Shown here one piece after another: positions 20,851-29,812 of a stretch of DNA of 64,000 bases. The stretch lies in assembly GCA_947396885.1 (NCBI GenBank), contig OX377206.1, positions 14,383,466 to 14,447,465 of the forward strand, written 5' to 3'. Both the position numbers and the translations under genes were made by a program. The notes below the pieces were generated by a model, which was not told where the DNA came from, searched no databases, and saw only the letters and a list, made by a program, of their open reading frames with translations. This DNA comes from Heligmosomoides polygyrus polygyrus (lineage: Eukaryota > Nematoda > Chromadorea > Rhabditida > Heligmosomidae). The stretch's first letter is position 1; each line of letters opens with the position of its first letter.

Positions 20851-21155
20851 GGGGCCAGATCCATCAACCGCTTACCGGCCGGAAAAGGCCCCACAGAGTT
20901 CTGCGGCAGCGCCGCGGCCCTATGCTTAACGACAGGGCAGAGACGCAGAGCTCGCCGGCGGCGGCGTCCCTTCCCTATCCTTAACCATAGCGGCGAGCGG
21001 CGTTGCCGCAGAACTCTGTGGGGGTCTTAACGATGTATAGGTTACCGTGTCCGTATCTCTGCAACTCTGTTTCTCCCTGTATTACATACTACGTAGGCCG
21101 GTATGGTGAGTCCGCATTGAGATGTTACCAGCGGTATCGTTGATGAATCTGGCCC
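20851..21155. mobile_element. GGGCC-type MITE with a nested insertion
   Basis: Terminal inverted repeats GGGGCCAGATCCATCAAC and its near complement GTTGATGAATCTGGCCC are flanked by TCA on both sides. The partner at 23522-23682 is the same element in inverted orientation and about 145 bp shorter, because it lacks the insertion at 20886-21027. Ends starting GGGCC with 3-bp duplications fit PIF/Harbinger-type MITEs. That family call is inference. Confidence 0.65.
20886..21027. mobile_element. Nested palindromic MITE (AGGCC type)
   Basis: The ends are AGGCCCCACAGAGTTCTGCG and CGCAGAACTCTGTGGGGGTC(T). The right flank is TAA and the left flank AAA (probably mutated TAA). The homologous MITE at 23522-23682 reads CCGGCCGGTAACGATATATC across this position, which is an empty target site. 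A second member of the family is at 39664-39777. Confidence 0.75.
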
Positions 21156-21186
21156 TCAATTTGTACACGATTAATGCTTTTAACAA

Positions 21187-22431
21187 GGGTGCCCAGAAAG
21201 TATCTGCAGAAAACTTCGCAATGTTCCAGATTTTTTCTAGAATATTCTGAAGATTTCAACATAAGTACTATATAAATCCTGCTGTATCTGCGTAGCATAT
21301 CCAGCTCCGTCTTCTTTGCCTATTTCACTGCACGATGGCCGAACTGTATACCCATATTAGACACGTACTCCTTTACGAGTTTGAATATGGGCACTCCGCT
21401 GCAGAAGCCTATCGAAACTTGTGTCGTGTATTCGGCTCTGAAGCTCCCGTACGGCCTGTGTATAGCTGGTTCGAACACTTCAGAAGCTGGAACAGGAGTC
21501 TCGAAGATTAGCCTCCTCTGGTTGACCGACAACGACATCTTTGGATGAACTGAGGAAACTGGCGGAGCAGCAACCATATGAAGGTGTACATTATTTTGCT
21601 GCTGCTCTTGGCTGTTTCCGATCCACCGTGGACAATGGACTGCGATCCCATGGAATGGTTAAAAAGCTCGGTCAGTGGCTCTCACACGAACTGATCGACG
21701 ACAACCGGCGAAGATGTCTGGACACATGCACTCAGCTGCTCTGCCGAAGTCGCAACTTTAACTGGCTGGACACCATCGTCACAGTAGACGAAAAATGGGT
21801 CGTCTACGTCCACCACGCTCGTAAACGTGCGTGGTGCCAACGCGATGAAGTGCCGAAATCTTTCGTAAAAAGGTGAAATTCGAAATTTTGAAATTTGCGA
21901 GGAAAGTCATGCAGAGCGTCTGGTGGGGAGTTTGTGGGATCTACCATTTCGAGCTGCTGCCTGACAGCAAGACTGTCACTGCCGAGGTCTACGCTACCCA
22001 ACTGCAGAGACTGGTCGACAAGATGCGCATAGCCCAGGCTCGACAAAGTTCGCTCGCTGCACGATAACGCGCGCCCACACATCGCGAATACGACTTCTAA
22101 GAAAATTCTGGAACTCGGATGTGAAGATCTGCCGCATCCACCACCCAGCTCAGATCTGGCTCCCAGTGACTACCACCTTTTTCGAACACTTCAGCATCAT
22201 CTGGAAGGGCAGCGTTATGAAGATCGTGACCACCTCGAAAATGACCTCCGAGTTTTTTTCGCCTCCAAGTCGCCGGATTTCTACGCCAGAGGAATTCGAA
22301 GTCTTGTGGAACGTTGAAGGAGAGCAGTCGAGGTTGATGAAAATTATTTGATTGATTAATAAAATGTTAATAAAAAATTGTGTTATTTTGAAAAAAATTG
22401 TCGTATTTCTGCAGATACTTTCTGGACACAC
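21187..22431 (+). mobile_element. Mariner element, full length but frame-broken
   Basis: The left end GGGTGCCCAGAAAGTATCTG and the right end (complement GTGTGTCCAGAAAGTATCTG) form terminal inverted repeats of about 25 bp. TA follows the right end, while the left flank is AA, probably a mutated TA. At 1,245 bp the length is normal for mariner. It is a different subfamily from the composite copies at 5654 and 61089, judging by the unrelated terminal repeats and different transposase wording. Confidence 0.85.
21335..22351 (+). pseudogene. Mariner transposase pseudogene (DD34D)
   Basis: It starts MAELYTHIRHVLLYEFEYGH (N-terminal helix-turn-helix region), with a stop at about 21508 and a shift near 21525. 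It then continues PTTTSLDELRKLAEQQPYEG, TVDEKWVVYVHHARKRAW (first catalytic aspartate), a break near 21870, VWWGVCGIYHFELLPDSKTV, a break near 22050, LHDNARPHIANT (second aspartate) and LAPSDYHLFRTLQHHLEGQR (third aspartate). The end is FASKSPDFYARGIRSLVERX. All three catalytic residues are still encoded, but at least four frame breaks make it non-functional. Confidence 0.85.
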
Positions 22432-22435
22432 TAAT

Positions 22436-22936
22436 AAACCAAGCCTCTTTGGGCTTTCATTTGAGTTACCCCTCAATGGATCGTATTTGCACTGTATCAT
22501 TCTATTGAATCGCTAACATAAAAAATTTCTTGCTCACATGAAGTCGTTGTGTTTATTGCTGACAATGGTAATCAACAATTATGGTATGGAACTATGAAAC
22601 ATTTAAAACATAATCGCTTATCACACCAGCAGCATCTTATAAATGCTAGGGACAAACAGTCTTCCTCTCCCTCACAAGGCGTCACTAGTTCTTCTTCGTT
22701 GAAGGCATAATCGGTAGGCGTAGAGAAGAGCCCCGTGTGATCATCAACATATCCAGCCGCTACTCGACATTCTACTGTGAATGCTAAGTTTTTACCGGTA
22801 TCAAACCAAACTCATAGTTATCCCGTGAAGTTTATATGTTTGTGTGCATTTACGGTATCGTTGCTGATATGATACAGTGCAAATAAGATCCATTGAAGGT
22901 AACTCAAATGAAGCCTAAAAAGGCTAGGTTTAAATA
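22436..22936. mobile_element. Non-coding element with about 68-bp inverted ends
   Basis: AACCAAGCCTCTTTGGGCTT... (22437-22503) is mirrored at 22868-22936, including CATTTGAGTTACC and TTTGCACTGTATCAT on both sides. The spacer of about 365 bp has no ORF of note. It begins a few bases after the right end of the mariner, so the mariner probably inserted next to it. The class is unknown. Confidence 0.6.
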
Positions 22937-23179
22937 CTGAAAGCATTAATCGTGTACAAATTGACGCCTGTGATCACGCAACTCCATAACCATAACGATC
23001 CGATGTGTGCAAAAAGGTTAGCGACACCAAGGACCGAACCATCAAATTCGCTCGGTGCGCACGAGAGGCGCCCCTGCTCCCATTGCACCAAAACCCCACA
23101 TCAGGCTGGGTCGCAGCAAGGCGCCATGAACCTCGCGCTCAACGTCTACACGGTCTTTTTTGACCACGGAAGAGCATTC

Positions 23180-23400
23180 CGAAAAAAGTAACTATGGTTT
23201 TGGACTCCCTACACGGGACCCTACATCCTGTAAAAATTGCATCGCGAAAGCTCACCGCCACTCTGGAGGCTCTCCTTGTCAGATAGTCAGCTGAAATGCA
23301 AGAATGCCACGAAGCACGAGAACCGAACCCCGACATCCCTCGCAAGAAGTAATCCCCCTACCCACTGTACCACGGCTCAGTTGCCATCGGTGCCATCACG
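23180..23400 (-). mobile_element. tRNA-derived SINE
   Basis: On the minus strand the A-box-like GCCGTGGTACAGTGGGTAGG (23356-23376) and the B-box-like GGGGTTCGGTTCTC (23318-23331) lie at tRNA-like spacing. They are followed by CGTGCTTCGTGGCATTCTTG and CATTTCAGCTGAC, which also follow the B box of the SINE at 7486-7690. The head resembles a degenerate tRNA, but the acceptor stem is not intact. Confidence 0.6.
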
Positions 23401-23521
23401 GACGCACAAGACATCGATCGAACGTGGCAACGTGGACACCGACGCGTTCTCTAAGCTAGGAGAGTGCAGACAGTAAAAGTCTCGGAGCGACCCACACTGC
23501 GGTTACGGTGAGCGGGTCCTG

Positions 23522-23682
23522 AGGCCAGATTCATCAACGACACCACTGGTAACATTTCACCGCGGGCTCATCATACCGGCCTACGTAGTATGTGATGCAG
23601 AGAGACACAGAGATGCAGAGATACAGACACGGCAACCGATATATCGTTACCGGCCGGTAAACGGTTGATGAATCAGGCTCTT
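23522..23682. mobile_element. GGGCC-type MITE, second copy without the nested insertion
   Basis: This is the inverted partner of 20851-21155. It starts AGGCCAGATTCATCAACG and ends CGGTTGATGAATCAGGCTC. Its length of about 161 bp equals the partner minus the nested element and its duplication, so it preserves the ancestral state. Confidence 0.65.
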
Positions 23683-24060
23683 GATATCCGCTGTCGCACT
23701 TTTACCAATGACACGAGACGTGCGAAAAATCTCGAAACAAACACCTTACTATAACGATTCCTTTCCCTTAAGAGAACTTTCGTAATCCGTTTATCTCGCT
23801 CGTTCTATATCAATGTTCTGCCTTTCCTGTGAAAAATTGAGTTTAGATTTTTTTAACCAATTCGCTGTATTATCTTCATCTTTCTTGGCATTGGAGACTA
23901 TGGGATTTCCATATTCGTAGTGAAAACAACTGCCCATATTCTCTCTGGACTTTACCTTATTTAAATGAGAGCATCTAAATGGTGACCAACTAGAAAGCAC
24001 AGCCATAAAATTCCCACTATTCCCGCCATCCTTTAGATCGCGTGTAGATCTGCTTCGCCA
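23683..24060. repeat. Right arm of the inverted duplication (partner 20480-20850)
   Basis: Reverse complement of the left arm with many substitutions. Together with the attached MITE the inverted duplication spans about 0.55-0.7 kb per arm around a 2.4-kb centre that contains the mariner, the 22.4-kb element and a SINE. Confidence 0.6.
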
Positions 24061-24117
24061 TAAACAATCGCTGAGTGAACGCATGGCACAACCCTACCGT
24101 ATGCCACATAGCTTATA

Positions 24118-24780
24118 CAAGCGCGGCGACACGCCTAACGGCGTGTCTCGCACTTGCCCGCTTCGCGGGGTGATACAGTTAGTCTTTTTCTCAGGAACTA
24201 CTCTTGTACAAAGAAAGATGTGCGTTTCAAGAAAAATTTATTCATAGCGCAACGAAAATGGTTTAATTTTTACTCAAACATCTCGGTGAATACTACGTTT
24301 GATATAGTCTTCTGTCCTGGTGGTAGCCAAACTTCGATCTCTGTCGAACACGTGAGCACGCCAGGCAGGCGGACAGAATATTATTCTAGGAATAAGCACG
24401 TGCTGTCCTTTGTTCGCTTCAGTTGCAATTTTGCAGCCTAGAATGTACCTATCCATATGTTCAACGGTGAGTCGCGTACCATTGCATAGACCCTAGTTGA
24501 CTCTAAGATTCCGCAGAAGCATTATGACTGCTTCTTTCTTTAGATGGAGTTCATGTGGCGGGTACCCCTGGGGTGTCAAGCTGTTTAGAAACTCCAATGA
24601 ATACTCTGTGTCGTTGTTAGCTTCAGTTTCGTCATTCATAATCTCATCTATGCTTCTGTAAAACTTCTCCTGCCCGGGTAGTTTCGAAAGCACTTTGTTG
24701 TTTATCTCCAAAGAGTCGAAATTCCTGGGCGACAAATCGCTCTACCGACTGCAGCGGATATATCTTCTAAGGTCACTATA
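24118..24780 (-). pseudogene. Helitron helicase, C-terminal part, plus the element 3' end
   Basis: Minus-strand reading gives LEDISAAVGRAI, SPRNFDSLEINNKVLSKLPG, then EFLNSLTPQGYPPHELHLKK, AVIMLLRNLRVN, a stop, GLCNGTRLTVEHMD and ANKGQHVLIPRI. This series is characteristic of the Pif1-like helicase of Helitron RepHel proteins. It then degenerates. About 110 bp further on lies a perfect hairpin, GACACGCC-TAAC-GGCGTGTC on the plus strand (24129-24148), followed on the element strand by CGCTTG and T (24118). This placement fits a Helitron 3' end, although CTTG replaces the usual CTRR. The rolling-circle Rep domain is not found. Confidence 0.8.
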
Positions 24781-24900
24781 TCACCTACAAGTGCTCCGAC
24801 ACGCCTAACGGCGTATCTCGCACTTGCGCGCTTCGCGCAACTTTGCAGCTTCACTGACCTAAAGAAAGTAGCTTTTGTCAAACTTGAAGTTCGCTAACAT

Positions 24901-25314
24901 CTAGTACTTGCTCCGTACTTTATTGGCATCGAGCCATCCACCACTTCGGTACCTTTCATCATAGACATTTTCTGCGGACCGTCCAGTAACATCATTGGTT
25001 TGTGCTGCGCAGTACTTCGGTCCCTCCATTGTTGACAGTGTTCCGAATCCGGGCGCCAGCTTCCTCCTCACTTGTTTCTTCTTTCTAGATCTAATTGCTG
25101 GTCCGCCTTTACTGGTCTTCCCCCCCCCCCATTCATGGTCCCCACCCCTGGCCCACTTCCTTGTTTTCACTATTGACCCCCTACTGGTGTCTTCCTGCTG
25201 GCTTCCACGTCCTGGTCCCCCTTCAGGTTGTTCCTTTCCTTCCTGGACGCTCACCTGGTCCACTCTAGAGGCCTTCCCTTCTCCACCACCCCGTAGTGGT
25301 CGTCCCATGCTCAC
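24901..25314 (-). CDS. 138-codon ORF related to the 147-codon ORF at 4171-4614
   Basis: The protein starts SMGRPLRGGGEGKASRV, is rich in G, E, R and Q, then has KTSKGGPAIRSRKKKQVRRK and AQTNDVTGRSAENVYDERYR. The last two blocks align with the ORF at 4171 (KTSKGGPAI, VQTNDATGL, YVYDE). The N-terminal third aligns with sequence upstream of that ORF (3520-3690), which is broken there by extra DNA. Nucleic-acid binding is a possibility only because of the basic stretches. No family is recognised. Confidence 0.35.
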   Translation of the reverse strand: MSMGRPLRGGGEGKASRVDQVSVQEGKEQPEGGPGRGSQQEDTSRGSIVKTRKWARGGDHEWGGGKTSKGGPAIRSRKKKQVRRKLAPGFGTLSTMEGPKYCAAQTNDVTGRSAENVYDERYRSGGWLDANKVRSKY

Positions 25315-26060
25315 GGCAGACGTCGGTGACGCGTATTCGGAATCAGGATGCTCAGAAACGCTCGCAGTTGCCGCGGAGTCAAGCAGGAGAGGGCTGCGCT
25401 TCCTCTACTGCAGCAACATCCCACGTTGAACGGCCAACGTTGCCGCGCGAGGTACGTAGAGACGTATCTCGCGTGGGTAACATTTTCCGTTCAACGTGGG
25501 ATAATGCTGAATTCTGAATACGGCCACTCGTCACACGACGTCGGTGAACCGCTTCTCACTCTATACGATTGTTGCGCGACGTATGGGATCCGTCTTCTGG
25601 ATCCAGATGCTCAGAAACGCGCACAGATGCCGCTGTGTAACTTAGGAGGAGGCTGTGTTTCCTCGGCTGCAGGAGCATCCCATGTTGAATTCTGGGTGCG
25701 ACCACTCGTCGTACGACGACGGTGTCACCTCTTTTGACTCCAGATGCTTGTTGTGCAACGAAAGGGACCTGTCTTCTTGATGCAGGCGCTCAGAAGCGCG
25801 CGCAGATGTCTCTGCGTCAAGCAGGAGGTTCTGCTTCCTCTGCTGCAGCAGCATCTCATGTTCAATTCTGAATGCGATCCCTCGTCGTAAGGCGACGGTG
25901 TTTCCTCTTCTGACTCCAGACGGTTGTGTTGCGACGAAAGAGACATGTCTTCTGGATTCAAGCGCTCAGATACGCGCGCAGACGCCGTTGTGTCAAGCAG
26001 GAGGAGGCTACGCGTGCTGCAACAACATCCCATGTTGAACGGCAAACGTTGCCTGCGCGA
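25310..26060. repeat. 178-bp tandem repeat block
   Basis: Anchors of the form CTCAGAAACGCGC followed by AGCAGGAGGAGGCT and CAACATCCCATGTTGAA occur at about 25351, 25610, 25789 and 25966. The last three are spaced 179 and 177 bp, and the first interval is longer because of the hairpin at 25418-25502. More units occur at about 26540-26620, 26720-26800 and 27275-27365, outside the helicase fragment. The units are diverged, so the array is not recent. Confidence 0.65.
25418..25502. repeat. 85-bp hairpin inserted in the 178-bp array
   Basis: TCCCACGTTGAACGG on the left is mirrored by CCGTTCAACGTGGGA on the right, with further imperfect pairing (CGCGCGAGGTACG against TATCTCGCG). It explains the longer spacing between the first two 178-bp units. 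Confidence 0.6.
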
Positions 26061-26186
26061 GGTACGCAGAGACGTCGAAAGGGGTTCCATGAGAGTGCTC
26101 GGCTTCCATCTGGCGTATCTCAGCCAGGTTTCTAACCTGAGTGAGATACGCCTCATCATCTACAGGGCAGGGAGCTAACTCAATTA

Positions 26187-26463
26187 TATAGTGGTAGATA
26201 TTATCTCATCTGCTATATCTCCAGAGCTCAGCATATTGTCGGACACTTTCACTTCACTGGAATCGTTTTGGAGCTCTCCGTTTCCAAGTTGAATCAGAAA
26301 GTTAGACCAACCGATTCCACCGCTGGACGCCCTCACATTCTCAGTCAATCTGTATTTAAAGAAATGAGGCCACAGTGGGGAGCTCTTGATAGAAACGTTC
26401 AGAATTTCGGACCGTCCTGCTTTTGGCACGACAGAAGGAATTTGTCTGAAATCACCTCTTAGA
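26187..26463 (-). pseudogene. Helitron helicase, middle part
   Basis: The minus-strand frame reads IILRGDFRQIPSVVPKAGRS, EILNVSIKSSPLWPHF, KYRLTENVRA, FLIQLGNGELQND and SSGDIADEIISTTI. GDFRQxPxV is a conserved helicase motif of the Pif1 family in Helitrons, and LxQLGNGE is a Helitron-specific landmark. The frame would continue directly into the fragment at 24780-24118 without the 1.4-kb insertion. Upstream, the frame is lost at a junction with 178-bp repeat sequence where GGCATCTGGATTA is duplicated. The Walker A region is not present. Confidence 0.8.
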
Positions 26464-28146
26464 ATAATCCAGATGCCTCCTGCCTCTTAATCCAGATGCC
26501 TCTAGCGCGACGTAGAGGACCTTTTTTTCTGAATCGAAACATTTAGAAATACGTGTAGTTGCCGTTGTGTCAAGCAGGAGGAGGCTACACTTCCTCTGTA
26601 GATCAGCATCCCATGTTGAATTTTGAGAGCGCCTGCACGCCGCAGCACGCCGGTGACACAATCCTTAATTCAGATGCTTCTAGGGCGGCGTAGAGGACCC
26701 GTCCTCTGAAACCAGCGCCTCAGAAGACCCACCTTCTGAATGCAGAGGATCAGAAGCGCGCACAGTTGCCGCTGTGTCGAGCATGAAGAGGCTGCGCATA
26801 TGGCAGATTCCTTGTTTCGCGTATAAATTTTCTTACGGCTCCCTTCTTGCTGGTTCCCGTCCTGGTTCCGCCTCCAGGTTCCTTGTTCCTGGTCGATCTC
26901 TCCCCCCCCCCCTCTAGGAATCCTCGTTAATACTCTCCCCAATTAGGTAGCTCTCCCACGCACACACACACAACGACGGCGAGCGAACGCCCATTGCGTG
27001 TCATCGGTGCCACATCTTCTAAATCCGTACTCTCTTACTGGTAATGGATCCCCTTACTGATCCTCTTAACTGCTCCCCCCTGATTGCTAACTCTCTACTG
27101 GTCTCTCCTTAATGCTTCATTGATCCCCCTATCCACCCCCCTCCCCCTTCCCAATGCTTCCTCCAAGTCGCTACCTCCTGGTCGCTGTCGATTCTCCACC
27201 CTCAAAGTCCCCCCTTATACTCTTCCCCCTTTAGTGGTCTTCTTATGCTAATGGCACGAAGTCGGCGGTACGGCTTCTGAATCTGGACGCTCAGGAACGC
27301 GCGTAAGAGCTATTGTGTTAAGCAGTAAAAGGATGCGCTTTCCATGCTGCAGCAATTCCCACGTTCAATGGAAAATTTCGACCGCGCTGTGGATGATACA
27401 GCGTACCTCACTTATTAGATTAGATAGATAGATCATTCTACCGCTCTCGCTGTGGATGATACGGCCTTCCTCACTTAGGCTAGATCATTCGACCGCTCCC
27501 GCTGTGGGTGATGCAGCGTACCTCACTTAGGTTAGATCATTCGACCGCTCCCGCTGTGGGTGATGCAGCGTACCTCACTTAGGTTAGATCATTCGACCGC
27601 TCTCGCTGTGGGTGGTGCGGCGTACCTAACTTAAGTTAGATCATTCGACCGCTCTCGCTGGGGATGATGCGGCCTTCCTCACTAAGGTTAGATCACTCGA
27701 CCGCTCCCGGTGTGGGTGATGCAGCGTACCTCACTTAGGTTAGATCATTCGACCGCTCTCGCTGTGGGTGGTGCGGCGTACCTAACTTAAGTTAGATCAT
27801 TCGACCGCTCTCGCTATGGGTGATGCGGCGTACCCAACTTAGGTTAGATCATTCGACCGCTCTCGCTGTGGGTGATGCGGCGTACCTCACTTAGGTTAGA
27901 TCATTCGACCGCTCTCGCTGTGGGTGGTGCGGCGTACCTAACTTAAGTTAGATCATTCGACCGCTCTCGCTATGGGTGATGCGGCGTACCCAACTTAGGT
28001 TAGATCATTCGACCGCTCTCGCTGTGGGTGATGCGGCGTACCTCACTTATGTTAGATCATTCGACCGCTCTCGCTGTGGGTGATGCGGCGTATCTCACTT
28101 AGATTAGATCACTGTACGGACAAACTCCTTTATATATAGGTGGTGA
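26464..28146 (-). mobile_element. 5' portion of a Helitron-like element, copy B
   Basis: Read on the minus strand, this begins TCACCACCTATATATAAAGG after an A, like copy A at 2474. It continues with the 52-bp array and then with sequence matching copy A at 2600-3190 and 3320-3460 (for example GGCGTTCGCTCGCCGTCG and TGGCAGATTCCTTG-type landmarks). It ends in 178-bp units against the helicase fragment. With 24788-26186 it may have formed one element of about 3.4 kb, into or around which the helicase became arranged. The order of events is not resolved. Confidence 0.5.
27366..28118. repeat. 52-bp minisatellite, about 14 units
   Basis: The unit carries CGACCGCTCTCGCTGTGGGT, then GATGCGGCGTACCTCACTTA, then GGTTAGATCATT. 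Period 52 bp is exact over many units (for example starts at 27490 and 27542). Two alternating variants (CTGTGGGTGGTGCGG and CTATGGGTGATGCGG) form a higher-order pattern in the middle. Single units, inverted, also occur at 2500-2585 and around 26105-26175. Confidence 0.9.
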
Positions 28147-28360
28147 TTCCCTGCATTTTGAAATAGGCTTCAAATAAGCTCAGCAACATTCCTGTTGGCG
28201 ACGAATAGGAATGAAGTGGTACGACCACATTCTTCATAGTCAGATGGACTACGGACAGAACATAGACAGTTATATCCAAATCAAATGCGAGTGTAATTGT
28301 CTAGCCTCTATCCCCAAGCAAAGGTCAAGATAACTCAGCGAATTGGAATTTAAAAAAAGC
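28147..28360. other. No recognisable feature
   Basis: Short unique stretch between the Helitron-like complex and the next element. I see no continuation of the helicase here. Confidence 0.4.
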
Positions 28361-29812
28361 GGCACTATCGTACTTTCGGGACTCCAGAGGTCGAGAAGAG
28401 GTCGAAAAAAAATCGCCAAGACTTCGCGTAGGGGGTTATTTGGGGTGCTGATCACGAATCTCACATACTTCTTGAAAATTCGGCCGATTACGGTGGGTTA
28501 CGATAGCTGCGGGTGACTAAGGCTGACGAGGTCAGAATTACCGATTTTACCCAAACTTCGCCAAGTGGGGGGGGGGGGGGGGTATTTGGGGGACTGACAA
28601 CGAATCTGATGACCGTTTTTCGTTTTACGCTGAAGCTTAGGCAAAATCGGTGACCATTACCTTATTCACCCGTACCTAACATAATCTACAGTACTCCAGC
28701 GTAAGGGCCTGTTCATACTTCGCGACAGCAGCGACAAGAGCGACGAGAGCGTAGCGCGCGTGGCGTGCGCGGCGTCCGCAGCGCGCGGAAGTATGAACAG
28801 GCGACAAGAGCGACAAGAGCGACTGGGGCGACGGACGTAGTGTGGTGTACGTAATTGCACAAATAGGGTCGGGGGGGGGGGTCACCTCCTAAAAAGTGTC
28901 TCCAACACAAAAGCAAGAAGGCAAAACACACTGGCATTAAAGAAAAGGCACAAACAATGCTATAGCTCTGTTCTATGCTCTCCTCCGCTGACGCGGAGGA
29001 GAGCACAGATTTGGGCAGGGGAAGGAACTCCAGGGTGTGACTCGAGTGACGCGCCCGTGTTAAAATTGCCTGCATCCTTCAGTTCCCTCCCTTGCCCAAT
29101 TCGGAAGCAGATAAAACTCGGATATGTAATCGAAACAAGGAGATAAAACTGCATCTACATGCGCTGTATGTAGTTACTCGTCGCGGCCGGCCATCGTGAC
29201 CCCCCCCCCCCCGGCCCTATTTGCGCCCTGGCACTCAAAAGAAACATAAAAGCACTCCTTACCTTTGTATGAAAAACGGCACAACAGGAATCGTTTCCTT
29301 CCAGCACTAGTGCGTCTTCCAGCAGTAGTGCGGTGTAATTACGTACACCACACTCCATTCGTCGCCCCAGTCGCTCCCGGCGCCGGCGCGAAGTATGAAC
29401 AGGCGACAAGAGCGACAAGAGCCACTGGAGCGACGGCTCCGGCGCTCGAGTATGAACACTTTTCGGCGGCGCGCGCTCGGTTTTAATCGATATGCATGTT
29501 TTGCACGGGCGACGAGTCGCTCTTGTCGCGAAGTATGAACAGGCCCTAAAACGAAAAACGGATGTCAGGTTCGTGACCAGCACCCCAAATAACCCCCCCC
29601 CCCCTAGGCGAAGTTTGCGCGATATTGGTGACTATGGCCTCGGCAGCCTCAGTTACCCGTACTTACCGTAACCTACCGTACTCCAACGTAAAACGAAAAA
29701 CGGATGTCAGATTCGTGATCGGCACCCCAAATAACCCCCTGGGCGAAGTTTGGACAAAAAATTTTCGACCTCTCCTCGTCCTCTGAACTCTCGAAAGTAC
29801 CAAAGTAGTGCC
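28361..29812. mobile_element. Long terminal-inverted-repeat element with G/C tracts
   Basis: GGCACTATCGTACTTTCGGG... on the left is mirrored on the right by ...TCGAAAGTACCAAAGTAGTG. The symmetry continues through AGGTCGAGAAGAGGTCGAAA and GGGGTTATTTGGGGTGCTGA to ATCTGA. A second shell of the same sequence (GACTGACAACGAATCTGATG, about 28550-28690, and 29553-29700) includes a 17-G tract. The centre is occupied by the Harbinger-like element at 28705-29546. A fragment of the same family is at about 48190-48380. No transposase is seen. Confidence 0.6.
28705..29546. mobile_element. PIF/Harbinger (Tourist)-like MITE
   Basis: The ends GGGCCTGTTCATACTTCGCG and its complement CGCGAAGTATGAACAGGCCC are flanked by TAA on both sides. 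Ends beginning GGGCCTGTT with TAA/TTA duplications are typical of Tourist MITEs. Internal copies of the end sequence (GAAGTATGAACAGGCGACAA at about 28783 and 29390) indicate internal rearrangement. A pair of inverted segments with GCTCTCCTCCGCTGACGCGG lies in the middle. No ORF of note. Confidence 0.65.

Larger units (their letters stand above)
24781..26186 (-). mobile_element. 1.4-kb insertion splitting the Helitron helicase
   Basis: TATA is present at both edges (24777-24780 and 26187-26190). If the 1,406 bp and one TATA are removed, the helicase frame reads straight through (ISTTI followed by VTLEDISAAVG). The insertion ends on the element strand with the same hairpin and GCACTTGT as copy A at 4606, then AGGTGA. 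It carries the 138-codon ORF at 24901-25314 and 178-bp tandem units. Alternatively it inserted as a Helitron between A and T, with the extra bases as filler. The in-frame join favours a simple insertion with a short target duplication. Confidence 0.65.

Noticed and set aside
24995..25429. 144-codon plus-strand ORF rich in P, S and L
   Set aside because: Complement of the minus-strand element ORF. The homology to 4171-4614 is on the minus strand.
27366..28118. 52-bp array considered as a CRISPR array
   Set aside because: Units are contiguous with no unique spacers. It is a plain minisatellite.
28666..29583. Long minus-strand ORFs rich in R, A and S
   Set aside because: They arise from GC-rich tandem GCGACAAGA-type motifs in the Harbinger-like element, and no domain is present.
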